Source: Protonemura montana (lineage: Eukaryota; Arthropoda; Insecta; Plecoptera; Nemouridae). Taken from it: DNA of 64,000 bases. Position 1 is the first letter of the stretch. Each line of letters begins with the position of its first letter. The notes below the pieces were generated by a model that saw only the letters and a program-made list of their open reading frames with translations, did not search any database and was not told the origin of the DNA. The DNA lies in contig OX387608.1 in assembly GCA_947568835.1 (NCBI GenBank), positions 8,656,001-8,720,000 on the forward strand. The letters are read 5' to 3'. Positions 12,162 to 26,500 of this stretch are shown here, one piece after another. Both the position numbers and the translations under genes were made by a program.

Positions 12162-13302
12162 TTGAATGTTTGTTTTTTTCCTCTTGTGGCCTAATTGTGA
12201 CTAATTATACCACGTCTAAGTTGAGATCTCGTCTATCCACACGCAAGCCAACAACCACATCCCCTTCGCTACACTATCGTAGCACTGACGACGAATAATT
12301 GTATAGTTTACATCTAGAGCAGTTGCATGGTTGTTCTGGAGTGAGTTACTCTTGCCATTTAGTTCGTCGTGAGCATCCTCAAGGTTGAAATCGTCTTGTA
12401 AGATTTCTGGTAAATATTTATACTTTGATTTCGTGTTAAAACAAAGTACTGTTTACCTATACGTCAGCAGAAATAGTGCGTTGAAACGATCGCCCTATGT
12501 GAAGAGTTGATGCGAACTTGATTAATTCTTGAGAAACTGTAATCGGAAATTTAAATACCGAGTTGCTCGTTATTAATTTAGTTAGTACACGATAAATCGC
12601 GGTAGAAATCAAGTTAACTTATTCTTCAGTTATCACCAAAAAAAAAAAGAAAAACGAGGTTCCAGCCTTCTTAGTTTAGACCTGTTGTTTAACGAAATAA
12701 CGTTCGTGATCGCTAACGAAAAAGTAACGGGATCGATACCCAGATATGGTTGACTGAGATTGGTTAGAGGCGTTGGGAGAGAGTTGGGAATAGCTGCAAT
12801 CTCGGGAAGTGCCACCCTAAACCGCGAACACCTTGTCACATCCCAGGGGAGTGGGACTAGCACGCTAGACGGGAGATAAGCGAGAAACTGACACGAGATG
12901 AAATTGACGGTGTTAGGCAGGCGAGAATATTAGTGCTTGTTACCCAACAAATTATCGATTTTAAGGACGCCATTACTGACATCAATGGCAATTTGATATA
13001 CCATTTGCTTGTCACTGTGGCCCTAAGAAATTTGAATTGCATCTTCTGAAGCTGAAGTTTATTGGTACAAGTTTTGCTTACCTCCATTATAGGTAACAGT
13101 GATTGATGGCCAGTTCTTGGTGCAGTTGGACAAAAGCAGGCTATCTACCAGCGCTAGGTTCATCCTTTGCGTCCCTTTGCCTCTTAAAGGCATATTCCAG
13201 TTGATCATCAGCCTGACATTGACGTCCACCCCAGTTTTCCACCAACTACACACCTGCATCTAAACACCGGCTAACATTTGTTTCTTTCTGCTTGTTCTTT
13301 AG

Positions 13303-13332
13303 AGCAGTGTTAGTTCGTCGAGCGAGTACAAG
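13303..13332 (+). other. TLN: Talin 5' UTR part of first coding exon
   Basis: A pyrimidine-rich stretch ending in AG at 13301-13302 precedes 30 untranslated bases and then the talin ATG at 13333. This implies that at least one noncoding leader exon lies upstream. The context before the ATG (ACAAG then ATGG) is acceptable for initiation. Confidence 0.65.
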
Positions 13333-16300
13333 ATGGCGACGCTGTCGCTACGTATCAGCATCGTGGAGAAGGACGTGACGAAGACGATGCAGTTCGACCC
13401 GACGACGTCGGTGTACGACGCGTGTCGCATGATACGCGAGAAAATCACGGAAGCCAATCAGGGACAACGTGAGTACCAACGCCGAACACACGGGGTTTCG
13501 CAATTGTTGAGCCGAAATTCTGATATAGATTTTGTAGCTTAGTTGATTTCTTTCTACGACCTCGGAAACAGATTTTCAGCCTGGAATCAACGTGGAGTTA
13601 AACTCCAGGGACATGAATCAGAATTGTGCACGTAAATCTATCCTACATTGTAATTGTTCATGTACCCAAAAACAAGCTACTAAATTTGAATTTGAAAGTT
13701 AACATCAAAAAAGGGATACATCGAAAAAGTTGTAGGTACAGTTTTTCAGTTGGGTTTGTTTGGTTTAAAAAAAAATGTAATTGGTTTTTGTTGCCTTCCT
13801 CAGCCAAGGACTTTGGGCTGTACCTGGCCGATGAGGACGCGAAGAAAGGGGTGTGGCTAGAGCCGGGCCGCAACCTCGAATACTACATCCTCCGCAACGG
13901 GGTAAGTAACTTACGTCAACTCTTCGAATTCGCAATACCGTACATTTTGGTACTTTGTTAGTAGAATTTTAGTATTCAGAGCTTATTCAAAAAATATTTT
14001 GTTCCTATTCAACTAAAGAACGTGAATTAATCTCTGATATGCCCCATTTATTAAGAGGCTGATGCGCGAAGTTTCATTCCCCGAGTTGATGAATATTTTT
14101 AATAGGAAATCTTCTCAGGATCTACTGGACTAACCTTTCCTTCTAGCTAACTTATAAGCTTTGTTTTCATCTTTAGGACCTCTTGGAATATCGCAAAAAG
14201 TTGAGGACCCTGCGAGTGCGGATGTTGGATGGAACACTGAAGACAATGCTGGTTGACGACAGCCAGCCCGTTGCCAACCTGATGGTTGTTATATGCACAA
14301 AAATCGGTAAGTTGAAAACGGTTGCCGTGCCAATATCGTCAGCTATTAAACTTTCTGTTCAATCCAGATGTGCTGATATTTTATGCAATTGCTCTAAATC
14401 TAGTCTAATCTTTCTTGAAGTAATTCTCGCCACTCCGCTTTGTACCAAGTCTTTAAAGAAATAATTGGCCAGCATGAGAAATTTGGCAAAAGATTACCTA
14501 CTCCCTGCCGAAATTGAATTTTCTGCCTTCGGAACTAGTTAGGCTTGATAAAAACGGACTGAGGAATTTTCAGGGATCACCAACCATGACGAGTACAGCT
14601 TGGTGCGTGAGGAGGTCGGCGAGGAGCTGGAAAACAAGCCCAACTTTGGCACGTTAACGCTCAAGCGCAAGAAGGAGGAGCGCGAGCGAGACGCCAAGAT
14701 GGACCAGCTGCGTAAGAAGCTGCGCACAGACGACGAGGGTGAGTACAAGCGGTTTACTTTTCGTAGACCGTGGGACAAGCTAACATTTGTGTGCTAAAAC
14801 CTGTTTTTTCAGTAATTCTGATAGTTGTTTCTACATAGCAGTAGTTATGACTTATAATATCTCTAGTACCTTGTTACAAAATTTGAAACAGATAAATGGA
14901 TTGTTGACAACAGTATAAAAAAATTACTAGAATTAGTGTTGAAATAACCAAAAAGAGGCTAAAAATATGACTCACTTAAATTTCTAATAGAAATAAACTT
15001 TTCGACTACAATAGCCAACCTCCACTTCATCCCTTTAGCTGCTCAAGTAATAAAAGATTAATAACCTTCAAAAGTATGGTGGATTTAGTTTAAATGGTGT
15101 AGTAATGTCTGCTGTGACTTGCATTGCAAACCACACACCCTCCGGTACTGCTTAAACCGAAACTGACCGCGCAGTTTGCCCATAGTTAACTGGATCGACC
15201 CTGGCAAGACTCTCCGCGAGCAAGGGATCGACGAGTCGGAGACGGTGCTGCTGCGCCGCAAGTTCTTCTTCTCCGACCAGAACATCGACGGTCGCGACCC
15301 GGTCCAGCTGAACCTGCTCTACGTTCAGGCGCGCGACGCCATCCTCGACGGCACTCACCCAGTCACGCAGGACAAGGCGTGCGAGTTTGCCGGCGTTCAG
15401 GCGCACATACAGTTCGGGGACCACAGCGAGGCAAAACACCGGGCCGGACTACTTGAGTGAGTGACATTGTACTTGTGGGCTTTCGGATTGTGGTTGCGAT
15501 AGTCTTTCATGTTTGGAGACAACAGTGCTGATTAGCGTTCAGTAAGTCTAAGAAATGAATGAACGGGTTAGGCCAATGAATGAGGAGACAAGTTTCAACA
15601 AAAAAAAGACATGAAAGTGTAGACATAAAATCAAGTAGACATAAAAAGTGCATGAGTCTAAAAACAATCATAAGGATTCCAGTTTTTAGAGCAATTCATT
15701 GACATTTCTTGAGCAGCATGTTTTGATCATATCCGCTCAGTTTATTAATTGGAATTCATTCTTTGATCATTCTCGTAGGCAGATAATCGTATTCATATCA
15801 TAGTTGGTCTTTTGGATGTCAAATTTGATCATGAAAGGCCTTCCTAACAATAATTTAATCAATCTACCCATCAACTTGCTTACAGCAAGGTAACGTTAAT
15901 GAATCGGCCACCATTACTTTGGTCTTGCTTTTTGCTCCTGTCACCCAACGTGTTTCGAAAATTAGGCAGTCGCAAATCTTCGAAAATAAGCCCACCAAAA
16001 AAAAAGAAAATCTATTGAATACTGGCTAAACCAACATTTCAATAGCAAACGCACCTTCGTTTGTTCGTTTTTTAGACTCGTTCTGTATTTTAGTAACCGT
16101 CACGATGGTGCTTGCTTGTCTGCAGCCTGAAGGAGTTCCTGCCGGTGTCTTACGTCAAGGTGAAGGGCATCGAGAAGAAAGTGTTTGCCGAGCACAAGAA
16201 ACATGTGGGGCTCACTGAGCTTGATGCCAAGGTGCTCTACACCAAGACGGCAAGGTCGCTCAAGACGTACGGAGTCACTTTCTTTCTTGTCAAGGTAAGC

Positions 16301-17420
16301 TTACGAAAATTTTGTATAACCTTAAAATAAGTTAGAAAAAATTGAAAGGTAATTATGTTATTACAGAGCACAACTTTCTTGAAATGTCAAAAATGTTATC
16401 TCAAAATGTAATGAACATTAGTGTCTTGGTCATCAGTCTTAAAACCTTCTTGGCATGCTTAAATATAGGTCCTAGAACAAGGACGACATCCATATTATTC
16501 ATCATTGTCATAAGCGAATCGAAATAAAACCTAACCGTCTTCTCCTTGCTCGCCTATTCCAGGAAAAGATGAAGGGCAAGAACAAGCTGGCGCCCCGACT
16601 GCTAGGTGTCACCAAGGAATCGGTTTTGCGACTCGACGAGAAGACCAAGGAGATCCTGAAGACGTGGCCTCTGACCACTGTCCGTCGTTGGGGGGCGTCG
16701 CCCAACACGTTCACCCTCGACTTTGGCGACTACTCGGACCAGTACTACTCTGTGCAGACGACGGAGGCCGAGCAGATCTTGCAGCTGATTGCCGGCTACA
16801 TCGACATCATTTTGAAGAAGAAGAAGAACAAGGACCACTTTGGAATCGAGGGCGACGAGGGGTCGACCATGGTAGAGGACAGTGTTTCGCCGCACAAGTG
16901 AGTAGAGGCTTAACGTTATTTTGGGAAATCTGTTTCATTTTTGGATAGGTTCTTCACTTGATATAAATTTTAACATTTGATCAAGTATTCGACTGGTTTC
17001 AGAATAAAATAAATATAAAAAAGGATATTCTAAGATAAAAAAACAGTATTGAAAGTTGATTTTATACAAGAACAGTTGAATTATAGACAATTTATATGAT
17101 TCCGGATTTAAAATTATGTAAATTGTATAATATTAGGAGACAGGATATTGACGGCTAGTGTTTTATAAAATGGAATGATAGACTTAGATTGAATTTAGTA
17201 TGTGCACAGTGACCAGGTTATCGACCATGCTGCAACAACTAGGTTTCAATTCGAAAAACAGCTAACGATGACAGCTAGCGAAGCAAAAACAATATCTTAA
17301 ATGCAATGTGCTTTTTCCGTGGCAGGGCCACGATCTTGCAGCATGAGTCGAGTCAGCTCGGCAGCAAAGTGAACCACGAGTCCCTGGCCAAGCCGGCCAT
17401 CATCCGCGCCGGCGCTGACG
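13333..17420 (+). CDS. TLN: Talin exons 1-8: FERM head F0-F3 and start of linker
   Basis: Exons: 13333-13468, 13804-13901, 14177-14306, 14574-14738, 15186-15456, 16126-16294, 16563-16897, 17326-17420 (residues 1-466). F0 is the ubiquitin-like start. F1 carries the family's charged inserted loop, rich in Lys, Arg and Glu, just before LRTDDEVNW. F2 begins near LLRRKFFFSDQN and includes LNLLYVQARD and KACEFAGVQ. F3 contains VRRWGASP, whose Trp matches the talin PTB residue that contacts the integrin beta tail, then FTLDFGDYSDQYYSVQT and LIAGYIDIILKKKK. The membrane- and integrin-binding surfaces therefore look intact. EDSVSPHK marks the start of the unstructured linker. Junction phases agree throughout. 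Confidence 0.95.
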
Positions 17421-20400
17421 GTAAGCGTGCTCCACTTTCTCTTGAGTTTTTGACCACTCTCCTCCTGAGGGCCTAAGCCACATCTGGTTGTCTTTGTTTG
17501 TGCACAAAACAGCAAATCTTGACTGCAAAACACTAATTATTATTCGGTGCTATTCGTGGGAATTGCCTCGCAGTCCAGAAAGCCACATCTGGCTTGTCTA
17601 GAAGGTTATTCAAAAATGGAATTGGCAGTAGATGCCATGCTAGGTCATGACCCACTCGTGACATTTGCTTGGAAATCACAAAAATCCACAACCAGGATAG
17701 CTGTCACCTGGATCTGGGAGCGCAAGATGAGCTCTCAATAACCTACTGTTTGCGGTGACAATATTAAATCCCCACACCAATTATTGCATCCAATTTGGAT
17801 GTATTCTTCTAGCACCAGCATTACACGACCCCTATTTTATGTCACTTTCACTGGTAAATAAATCCACGCACACTTCATTGTATGTCCTGAACCTTCTGTA
17901 CCGTATACAATGAGCCAGCCTTTCAGCGATTTGTCTTGCGACGCTCGATCCGAGGCCAGTCAGGCCAGACTGCAAGGAGCCGCGTTTTTGTTTCGTGCAG
18001 CTGAATGTGAAGGAGGCTTTTCAGGAGCGCGGCCGTACGGCACGGGTCACATGGGCGCCGCCCAGTTCACGACAGTCAGCGGGCAAGCCAACCTCACGCA
18101 CCCCCCGCCCATGGTAAGGTCCTCCTCCTCTCTCCTCGGCGATACATTGTCTTGTGTCTCGTTCGAACTCTCTTCCTTGCTTTTCCATGAGATAAGCCAT
18201 TCTTGGTTGTCATCGTTTCCTATTTGTTTTCGTTGCTTTGCATAGCTTATATGTAATTGAAAGTCGAACGGTTTACTTCTTTCTCTTAAACCTTGGCATT
18301 CTCTTGTCATGACAATCTCCATTTTTTTCGTTTCATCAATCTTTTGTTGGAAAATTCAATTAATCCATAAACATTCAGGGGTAAAGAAATTTACTAAATC
18401 GACATAGAACATGCTTTATTAAAAAATGCTTAACATATGAAAGCTGGGATAAGATATTAATACTAAATTTAAAAGAAAAAGATTTTCCCTTGCTTGCTGC
18501 ATGTTCTTGATTTTGCCTTTCTCTATCTCCCGTCTTTCCCTGGATCCAGGTTACCAAGTCCTGTCTCTGTCTCTGTCTGATACCCTGGCCACCCACTAAC
18601 TGTGTACGTGTCTGCGCTAACAACTCTCTCTGTCTGTTTCCACGCTACCAGGCACGTTGGGGAGAAGAGTAGGTACAGACCGCTGCTAAGTATTTGTTTT
18701 GTACATAATTACTAGAATCTTTTTGTTCTAAGCCAAGCCTCTGACATATTCATGGCTGTCAACTACGATTAAGTGTCTGTAGTTAATTAATATCCACATC
18801 CTCGTCTCGTTGAATTGTTCTATATTTGTTGTATCTCCTTACCGCATAAAAAAATTGATCTGTCTCTCCGAAAAAAGGACATTTAAAAAAGAAAGTGTAT
18901 AACATCTGAATACATTTTTGAACAGTCCTATACATTATCTTTCTCTTGATCATCCACGCCATTGACTTGAGGCATTACGGCATCTGATTGCCTGATACTT
19001 GACAGCCATGTGTTTGGCATTTGGTTCTCCAGGGAGGCACAGTTTCGTGTGGTAGATAAAACACTGCATGCTTTAGAAACGTAGAAATTCTATTCCGTTA
19101 ACGTAGCGCAAGTCATTGCAACATTGCAACTCGATTACAGCTATTGTACCTGGATAGTGATTACACAACTTAAAACATTGCATGGCATTAAAATTTGACA
19201 CTTATCTATAAAACCCTTCTTCAGTTCAGTGATCCATAGTTTTAAAATGATAACCTTGATGTTAGCCTGTTATCAAATCAGTTTCGATGGTTAGATTTTT
19301 GAAAAGTTTGTTCCTGAAACAAATATGCCAGTGTACCTACTTAAGTTTAGTTAAGATTAACTTAAGTTAAGTTAAGTTTAGTGTTAAGTTAAGAGTTTTC
19401 GATGGATTCTGCTAAGCATTGTTTTTTAAACAGATAATTCTTAGTAATTTGAAGGGTGGAATTAAATATAGCAGTTCAGTTTTCCTAAGAAAATCAAGAA
19501 TGTACTGCTAAAAAATAATTACTAAGCATATCATAGTACTAAGGCCCCCTCAAGTTAAAACAATCATATTAACCCATTGAAACCAATGAAAACACCCCAA
19601 GAAAGTATCTATCCATGGTAGCTAAAGGCAGGCAGGTGCCCTCCACTCCGACAGCTAATCGTGTGTCTTGCGACTGACAGGTACAGCACACACGAGTCAC
19701 CAGCGTGCTTTCAGAGCCGCAAAGGGCTCTGCGGTCGACCATCGAAGCCAGCCACGATGTTGTGGACAACGCCGAACGCGAACTGCACCGTAAGGCCGAC
19801 GTGCCACAGCTGGGATCAGACCCGGTAAGCAAGCAACCTGCTGTTTATTTCCTTTCAGATATGAGTTTGATAGGTTTGAGTAAGTGATGGGACTTGAGAT
19901 ATATGCTCAGACTGGGGCATTTTAGTAGCAACAATATCTGCCTCAAAATCAGGAAAGCAAAGGTTTCTGTTCCATAAAGGGCAGAAATGTTCAAAAGAAA
20001 TACATTTTTTGTGTAAAATAGATAATTAACCTTTGAATTTGAATTTGTATATCAACAAAGAGTAATTTATGACTTCTTGTTAGGAAAAGGTTACACAAAT
20101 ATTTGGAATCAAATAGTTTATTTTACCTCTGAGAATGAGATTGAAATGCGGCTACCGAGACTGTGTTCTATCGCTAACAAATGCGGTTTTCTTGCAGGCT
20201 TCTCTGCGCTGGATCGAGATGACTCTGGACACCAACAAACAGTCGGTGACATCCCAAATCGCCGCCATGAACGCTGCCACAGCACAGGTCGTCACCCTCA
20301 CCTCGGGTACGTTGCATTTACTTACCTGATTAACTCGAAGCAGTGCTGATCATTTTCGAGAAAATCCCAATCAATGTTTTTTAATTTTGTTCCTAGAATA

Positions 20401-20469
20401 ATGTATCTGTAATTAATTTTGAAAATGGTTGTATGGAGAGGTAAGGTTCTCAACTCAATAATAATAATA

Positions 20470-20500
<31 letters not shown>

Positions 20501-23500
20501 TTTTATTTATTCTCGATTGACCAATAGCTTTGGTATGAGACATGTCATTACAATATATTCGTGTTTTACACTCAGTCATATTATATAATATTTACATATT
20601 CACTTAGTTAATTCTATTACATACTAATTACACAGTCTTAAAGGCTAAAAAACTATTCACAGAATAAAATGCGTTATCAGTCAAAAACTTTTTAACATTC
20701 ATTTTAAACACCTCGTCATCTTTGTTAGTTTTTTTGATGCTAAAAATGGATAATATTTTGTTATAAATTAATATTCCAAGCATAAAAGGATTGTTCTTGT
20801 CGTATTTTGATTTTGTTTTCTCATTTTTTAAAATATGTGAGTTACGTGTGCTATTGTTCCGTGAGCTGCTACCCAGATTTAGATGATTAATATTATCAAT
20901 CATAAAACATATGGCACAATAAATGTATATGCACGGTAAGGTCATTATTTTGTATTTTTTAAAATAAGGTCTGCATGAGTCTTTGTAGTACATTCCTGGC
21001 GTACAGGGATTTCTACTTGCTGATGACAGGAGTCGGATTGCTTGCTTTTGTAGTATGAAAAGGCGATTTATATGCCGAGATTGCCCCCACAATAAAATTC
21101 CATACATTAGTCGAGAGTGTATAGGTTAAAGGTTAAAGAAGTTCCAAGTGTCTTCAAATTTTAATAAATGTACATTTTTCCCTTGCCTTGTTTTTTGCAA
21201 ACAACCCCTAATTTATTGCTGATGAGCTGTTCTGCCTGCCACTCTTTCCCAAATCAACATACACCACCTTTTGGCTTGGTTAACGTCAATAACACCAACT
21301 CTCCCTTCTCTCGGATAGGCACGTACGAAGAGGTAGACCACACCGCAGTTGGGGCTGCCATCACAACCATTGCGTCCAACCTACCCGAGATGACACGTGG
21401 CGTGCGCATGATAGCCGCACTCATGGACGATGACGACGGCGGCGACAAGCTGCTGGATGCGGCGCGGAAACTCTGCACCGCTTTCAGCGATCTTCTCAAG
21501 GCTGCCGAACCGGAGGCAAAGGAGGTGAGAATTGCATATGGTCGTGTTGCTGGTGATTTCAGGAGTGATTGGAGTGATATTCTGTCACTTTTCTCCATGG
21601 AAATTGGATGAAATGAGATAACAGCCTATGTTTGTTCCATTGTTAGCATTGGGAAAAATTTTCCATGTCATCTTATCTCATATTGGCTTGATATATTTAA
21701 TAGAATCACCGCTACACAGGGCTCACTAGACCCTGGGTCCATTTATTTTTATTCTCAATTTGAAAAAAAGATAAACTTTGGAATAATTTTATGAACTGTC
21801 TATTCAGTGAGAGGAGGCACTAAACCAAAGGCCCTTAGATTAATTCTTGCCACAAGAAACAAATGCATTCAGGCTTTTCAGTGGTATCTTCTGTCAAAGG
21901 CTAGACAATTTATATACACAATCAAGCAATAATAAAGATGTAGGACTGTGCGCTTACTTTTAGAAGGGACTGCATCTAGGTCTTATCTTTTGGGTCTAGA
22001 ATCATCCTTGCCAGTCTATCATCAAGGTGTAACCTTTCTTTTCTTTCTTAACTGATTGAAAACGACAGCCAGCCACCTTCCTAGCAGTGCCAAGCTATCG
22101 AGGCTGAGGTTCATTTAAGGAATCGTGTTCACAGTGGGATAGCAAAGAATACTTTATCAAAGAGAGGATGAATACTTTTATCAAAGATGACATTTTTCAT
22201 GGTAACTCTTTTATTTCAATTTATGAGGAGGTGGTACATTACAGCGCATATCCCTTAATTTGGCAAATTCACAAAATCAATTTTAAAGAAAATCATTCAA
22301 TTAAATTGTTAAATATTAAGAATAGTTTTTGTTAACATGTCTGGCCTATCACACTTTGAAGAAAGTAAATTTAAAAAAGAAATCTAAAGAAGACCTTAGT
22401 TTGCTGATATCCAAAAAGATTCTTGCGTTGGAAAAGCCAAGTCAATATAGTCGATCGTTAATAGTCAATTTCACCAACAAAGTTTAAAATGCTCTTAATC
22501 AACGATTAGAGAGAATTTTACCTGACCTTGTTTGTTTAAAAAAGTTGGTATTTTCAAGATTGCAAACCAAAAATGTAGACAATATGCAGAGAAAAAGAAT
22601 AAATACAGAAAATGCTCTGAAATAGAATATTTGGGGACATAGAAATGCAAAAATATTTAAAATATTTAAAAAATTGTGTTTACTCCAGTTAAACATTTCT
22701 TTTATGTAATAGGACATAGCCTACATTATCAGAATACTCCAATATACACTTGGGTCTTATTTTGTGTAGTATAAACATAAAAGCATAATATGACAGCGTA
22801 ACGGTAACAATTAGTTTGCTTGAACAGAGATTAAGCAAGATTTAAACGTTGATGAAATCGGCCATCAAAAATGTTAATGCATCAGAAATCCATTTCACGG
22901 GCATACTGCTCATTCTTCCCGTACAATAGTAAACATTTCTTCAATATTTCTACCATTATTTCTACCAATATTTGAATTCTCACTTAATGCTTCTCTTAGT
23001 CGCCTTGCTTCCCTGGTCATAAAAGCCGAGATTTTGTTGCAAAACTCCCTCAGAACACTTTGTGCTGCCCAATTGATCTTTCGATATCCTGATTTCTGTT
23101 GGCACAAATTCCAAAAAGTGAGTAATCTAATAAAGTTGGAGTATATATATAGCATTTTTTTGCACAACATACCATGTGGCTGCTAAGAAATTGTTCAACT
23201 GCTTCCACATAAGAGTCAGCTTTACTAATCTTTAAACTCGTATTTAAAAATTCCCTTGTTGACTTTGTTCTCATCAAGATATCTGCTTTCTCTTTTATGA
23301 AGCCCAGATATTCTGGTACATCATCTGGCCCTGTTGTAATTTTTTTATCGACCATTCGTTTCAACCATTCTTCTGCTGCTTCTGCAAACATCTCTTTTAT
23401 TTTTTGTTCCATTTTCCTTTTCCTGCAAATTAAGGTACATTTCAGGTCAAGCTCAAGTACATAATCTATGTCAAAGCAGCTTTTCAATTAAATTATGTAT

Positions 23501-26500
23501 TGAGGACAGATTTTTTGTTCTAACCTCAAAACCGTGCAGCCAAAGATTTGATTGCTATCAAATGAATATTAAAAAAACACAATAGAAATCTTTGTGCTTT
23601 AATCTCTAGTTTCTTGAATTATTGTTTATATATTGTAGATCAATATTTCACTTTTTTAATGTTTGTGGGATGTCAGTTGCTGCAGAGTTGAAGACAGACC
23701 AGCTGGAATAATGAAAATGGCTGATTCTGCCCCCCACCCTGCCATCACACTAAATGGCCAAACCGACTTTTCTTTTAGTTATGCATTTTTATAATAAGTT
23801 TAGCAAAGGCTAGGCATGAATATTACACTGCCTTTGCAAAAATTAACAGAACACAGGAAAAAATTGCCCAAAATCACATCCATCACAACCATTAAAAATT
23901 AAAACTGAAAGCCATTTTAAAACAGATGGAAAAATTTGGCTCGCATCCTCAGCCTAATGCAACACATTTTTTCCTCACAGCCTCGCCAGAGCCTCCTGAA
24001 TGCTGCTAGCCGCGTGGGTGAAGCCAGCCACCACGTTCTGTCAGGTATCGGCGAAGAAGACGCGGCGTCGCGTGAACTACAAGACACGCTGCTCGGCTTG
24101 GCCAAGGCTGTGGCGAACACGACGGCCGCGCTCGTACTCAAGGCCAAGGGCATTGCTGCCACGTGCGACGACCAGACGGCGCAGAACCGCGTCATCGGCG
24201 CCGCAACGCAGTGCGCGCTGGCGACATCGCAGTTAGTGGCCTGCGCTAAGGTGCGTTGAACTGGCCGTTTAGGCGTGAACCAGCAAGCGGAGGATAGAAA
24301 GGGAAGTCTAGAAAAATGTGCGATAAAAATGCGCTAAAATATCTCGGCCCAGATGCACAATGACAGTGACACGCACAGGGCACGCAATGACAGTCTGATT
24401 TGTAAGTGAGTGTAGGAATTACTGTCCGTTTATCTAATATGATTGGTTTTATTTTTACCTTTTGCTTTTTTCATTTAATTTCTGTATGGTTGTGGGTAAC
24501 TAGTCAGGTGTAGAAAATCAATCTTTTTTTAGGGCAAGCAAACCCCCTAAACAATTGGTTCTAAAATTATTATCTTTTTTGGGAAAGCTCCCCTCGAAAG
24601 TTTCATCTCTCCAGTCATCTAGTTTCTTCCGTTCATTTGTAAGATGTTTCTCTTGAACCTCAAGAATTAATATCTAACAATCTGTGATCTAACATAATAA
24701 GCATTGCCCTGGTGAAGTTGTGAGTCTCGACTAAATCCCAACGCTCTGGTCGATTGTCGTACAGGTGGTTGCCCCAACGTTGAGCAGCCCCGCTTGCCAG
24801 CAACAGCTGATGACGGCTGTGCGCGAGGTGGCGCGCGCCGTTGAGGGACTCGTCTCTATCTGCAACGAGAGCTGCGGAGACAACGACGCACTCATGCGCG
24901 AGCTCAGCGATGCCGCCGCGCAAGTCACGCGCACTCTCAACGACCTGCTCAATCATATCAAGTACGTTGGTGTTTACGACTTTAAATCTCGGACCGTTTT
25001 TGTGCTTCTCACATCTTGTCATATATTCTCACAAATTTCTAAACTTGCTACTTTAGCTTAGACTCTGAAATCTGTTAACGTAATCTTGCGGGTTCTTTTA
25101 AATTCCAAGTCATATTACAACTGTTCTGTTTGCTACTAAACCTACTTTTATCAAACAAATCAAAGGTTTTAGGGAAAGAAAGAAATCAAAAATTGAGAAA
25201 GGAGAACCAATAAAGAAACTATGTAAAGAAAAAAAAACAATTTGGTTCTGTGTTTAAAAAATACCTACTGTTATACTGTTTTTATACATTGGAATGATTT
25301 GCACTTTTGTACAGTAAATTTCACTTATGTGGCAATGCCAATATACCTAGTGTATCATCAATCGGGCTTAAAATATAAGGTTATCAAGCAATAGTGATAC
25401 ACGGTAATTAAATTTCGTTGCAAATACTTGACTAAGCTTAGAGAGTTTTGATTATCCATCCAAGTTAAGCTGTATTGAAGACCTGTGTTTGGCCCCAATT
25501 TTGAGTTAATGTATATTCCACGGAGAGTAAACAGCAAGACACGCCATCTGCAATCGTAACGTGAGACTGTTTGTGCGCAGGTTGTCTAACCGCGAGGTGG
25601 CGCGTGAGAGCGTGCAGGAGTCGACGGTGGAGACGATCATGGTAGCGACTGACCGGCTGTATGCGTCGTCTGGAGACACGGCCGAGATGGTTCGACAGGC
25701 TCGCATACTGGGCCAGGCGACCGCTCAGCTCATACAGGCAATCAAGGTACAGACGTTCACAAGCTACAGCTAGAAATATGCGCTTTTCCGTGATATTTAT
25801 CTTTAGGTATCTGCTGGGCTTATTATTGAAAAGACAGACCTAGTTAGTCTAAGTGTGAGAATAATATCGTAGGCACATTATGATCACTTCTGACTTGCAT
25901 GCCAGGCAAACGCTGGATTAGATCCTTAGCTAAAAGAGGACTGCCATGTTCCTATTCCAATCCTTTACTGATTTGCACTCTCTTGCAATGCCATGGGGCT
26001 TCTGTGATTTCCCCAAAGACAATTTTACCTTGATGAAAAAGCTAATCTAGCCAAACATATTCATTTCACATTTTATTTCAGACTCTAAGTAAGATTCCCC
26101 CATACCCTAAGATTTTCACGATGAATTCCAAATGAATTTAATAATTTAAAATAAAATTGCAATCAAACTGGCTGCTTCCAAAGGTGTAATGTGGCAACCA
26201 AAAAAAAAGTGCTAACGACATGCTTTTACCCCACAGGGTGAGGCTGAAAAGCAGGAAGATTCTGAGAGCCAGCGCCGTCTGCTGGCGGCTGCTAAAGCTC
26301 TGGCCGATGCCACTGCGCGAATGGTGGAGGCTGCACGACAATGTGCATCTTCCCCGCACGACACGGCTAGCCAGCAGAAGCTGCGCGACGCCGTCGACGA
26401 CCTCCGCACGGCCACCACTCTTGCCGCTACACCGGCGCACCGGCGCAAGCTCATCACACGTCTTGAGGTAACCGCTACACATCTGTAATTCGAGATTCAC

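Larger units (their letters stand above)
7346..13302 (+). other. Upstream region between leader candidate and talin
   Basis: If the leader exon at 7345 is real, this is a 5.9-kb first intron of talin. It has CpG-rich patches near 8460-8640, 9240-9530 and 10380-10700 and non-LTR remnants at 9560-9830 and perhaps 12063-12161. I see no convincing coding exon. Confidence 0.35.

Noticed and set aside
12733..12760. B-box-like GGGATCGATACCC upstream of talin
   Set aside because: No A-box at a suitable distance, and no cloverleaf could be drawn.
12857..13259. Minus-strand open segments just upstream of talin, one ending in a GTAAGC donor
   Set aside because: Neither translated segment looks like a known protein. 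The next exon would need an ambiguous acceptor and I could not confirm a consistent phase.
18652..18670. Possible 17-18 base microexon (GCACGTTGGGGAGAAGA) in the talin intron before exon 10
   Set aside because: It has an acceptor-like CCAG before it and GTAGGT after it, but 17 bases would break the frame. Exons 9 and 10 already join in phase.
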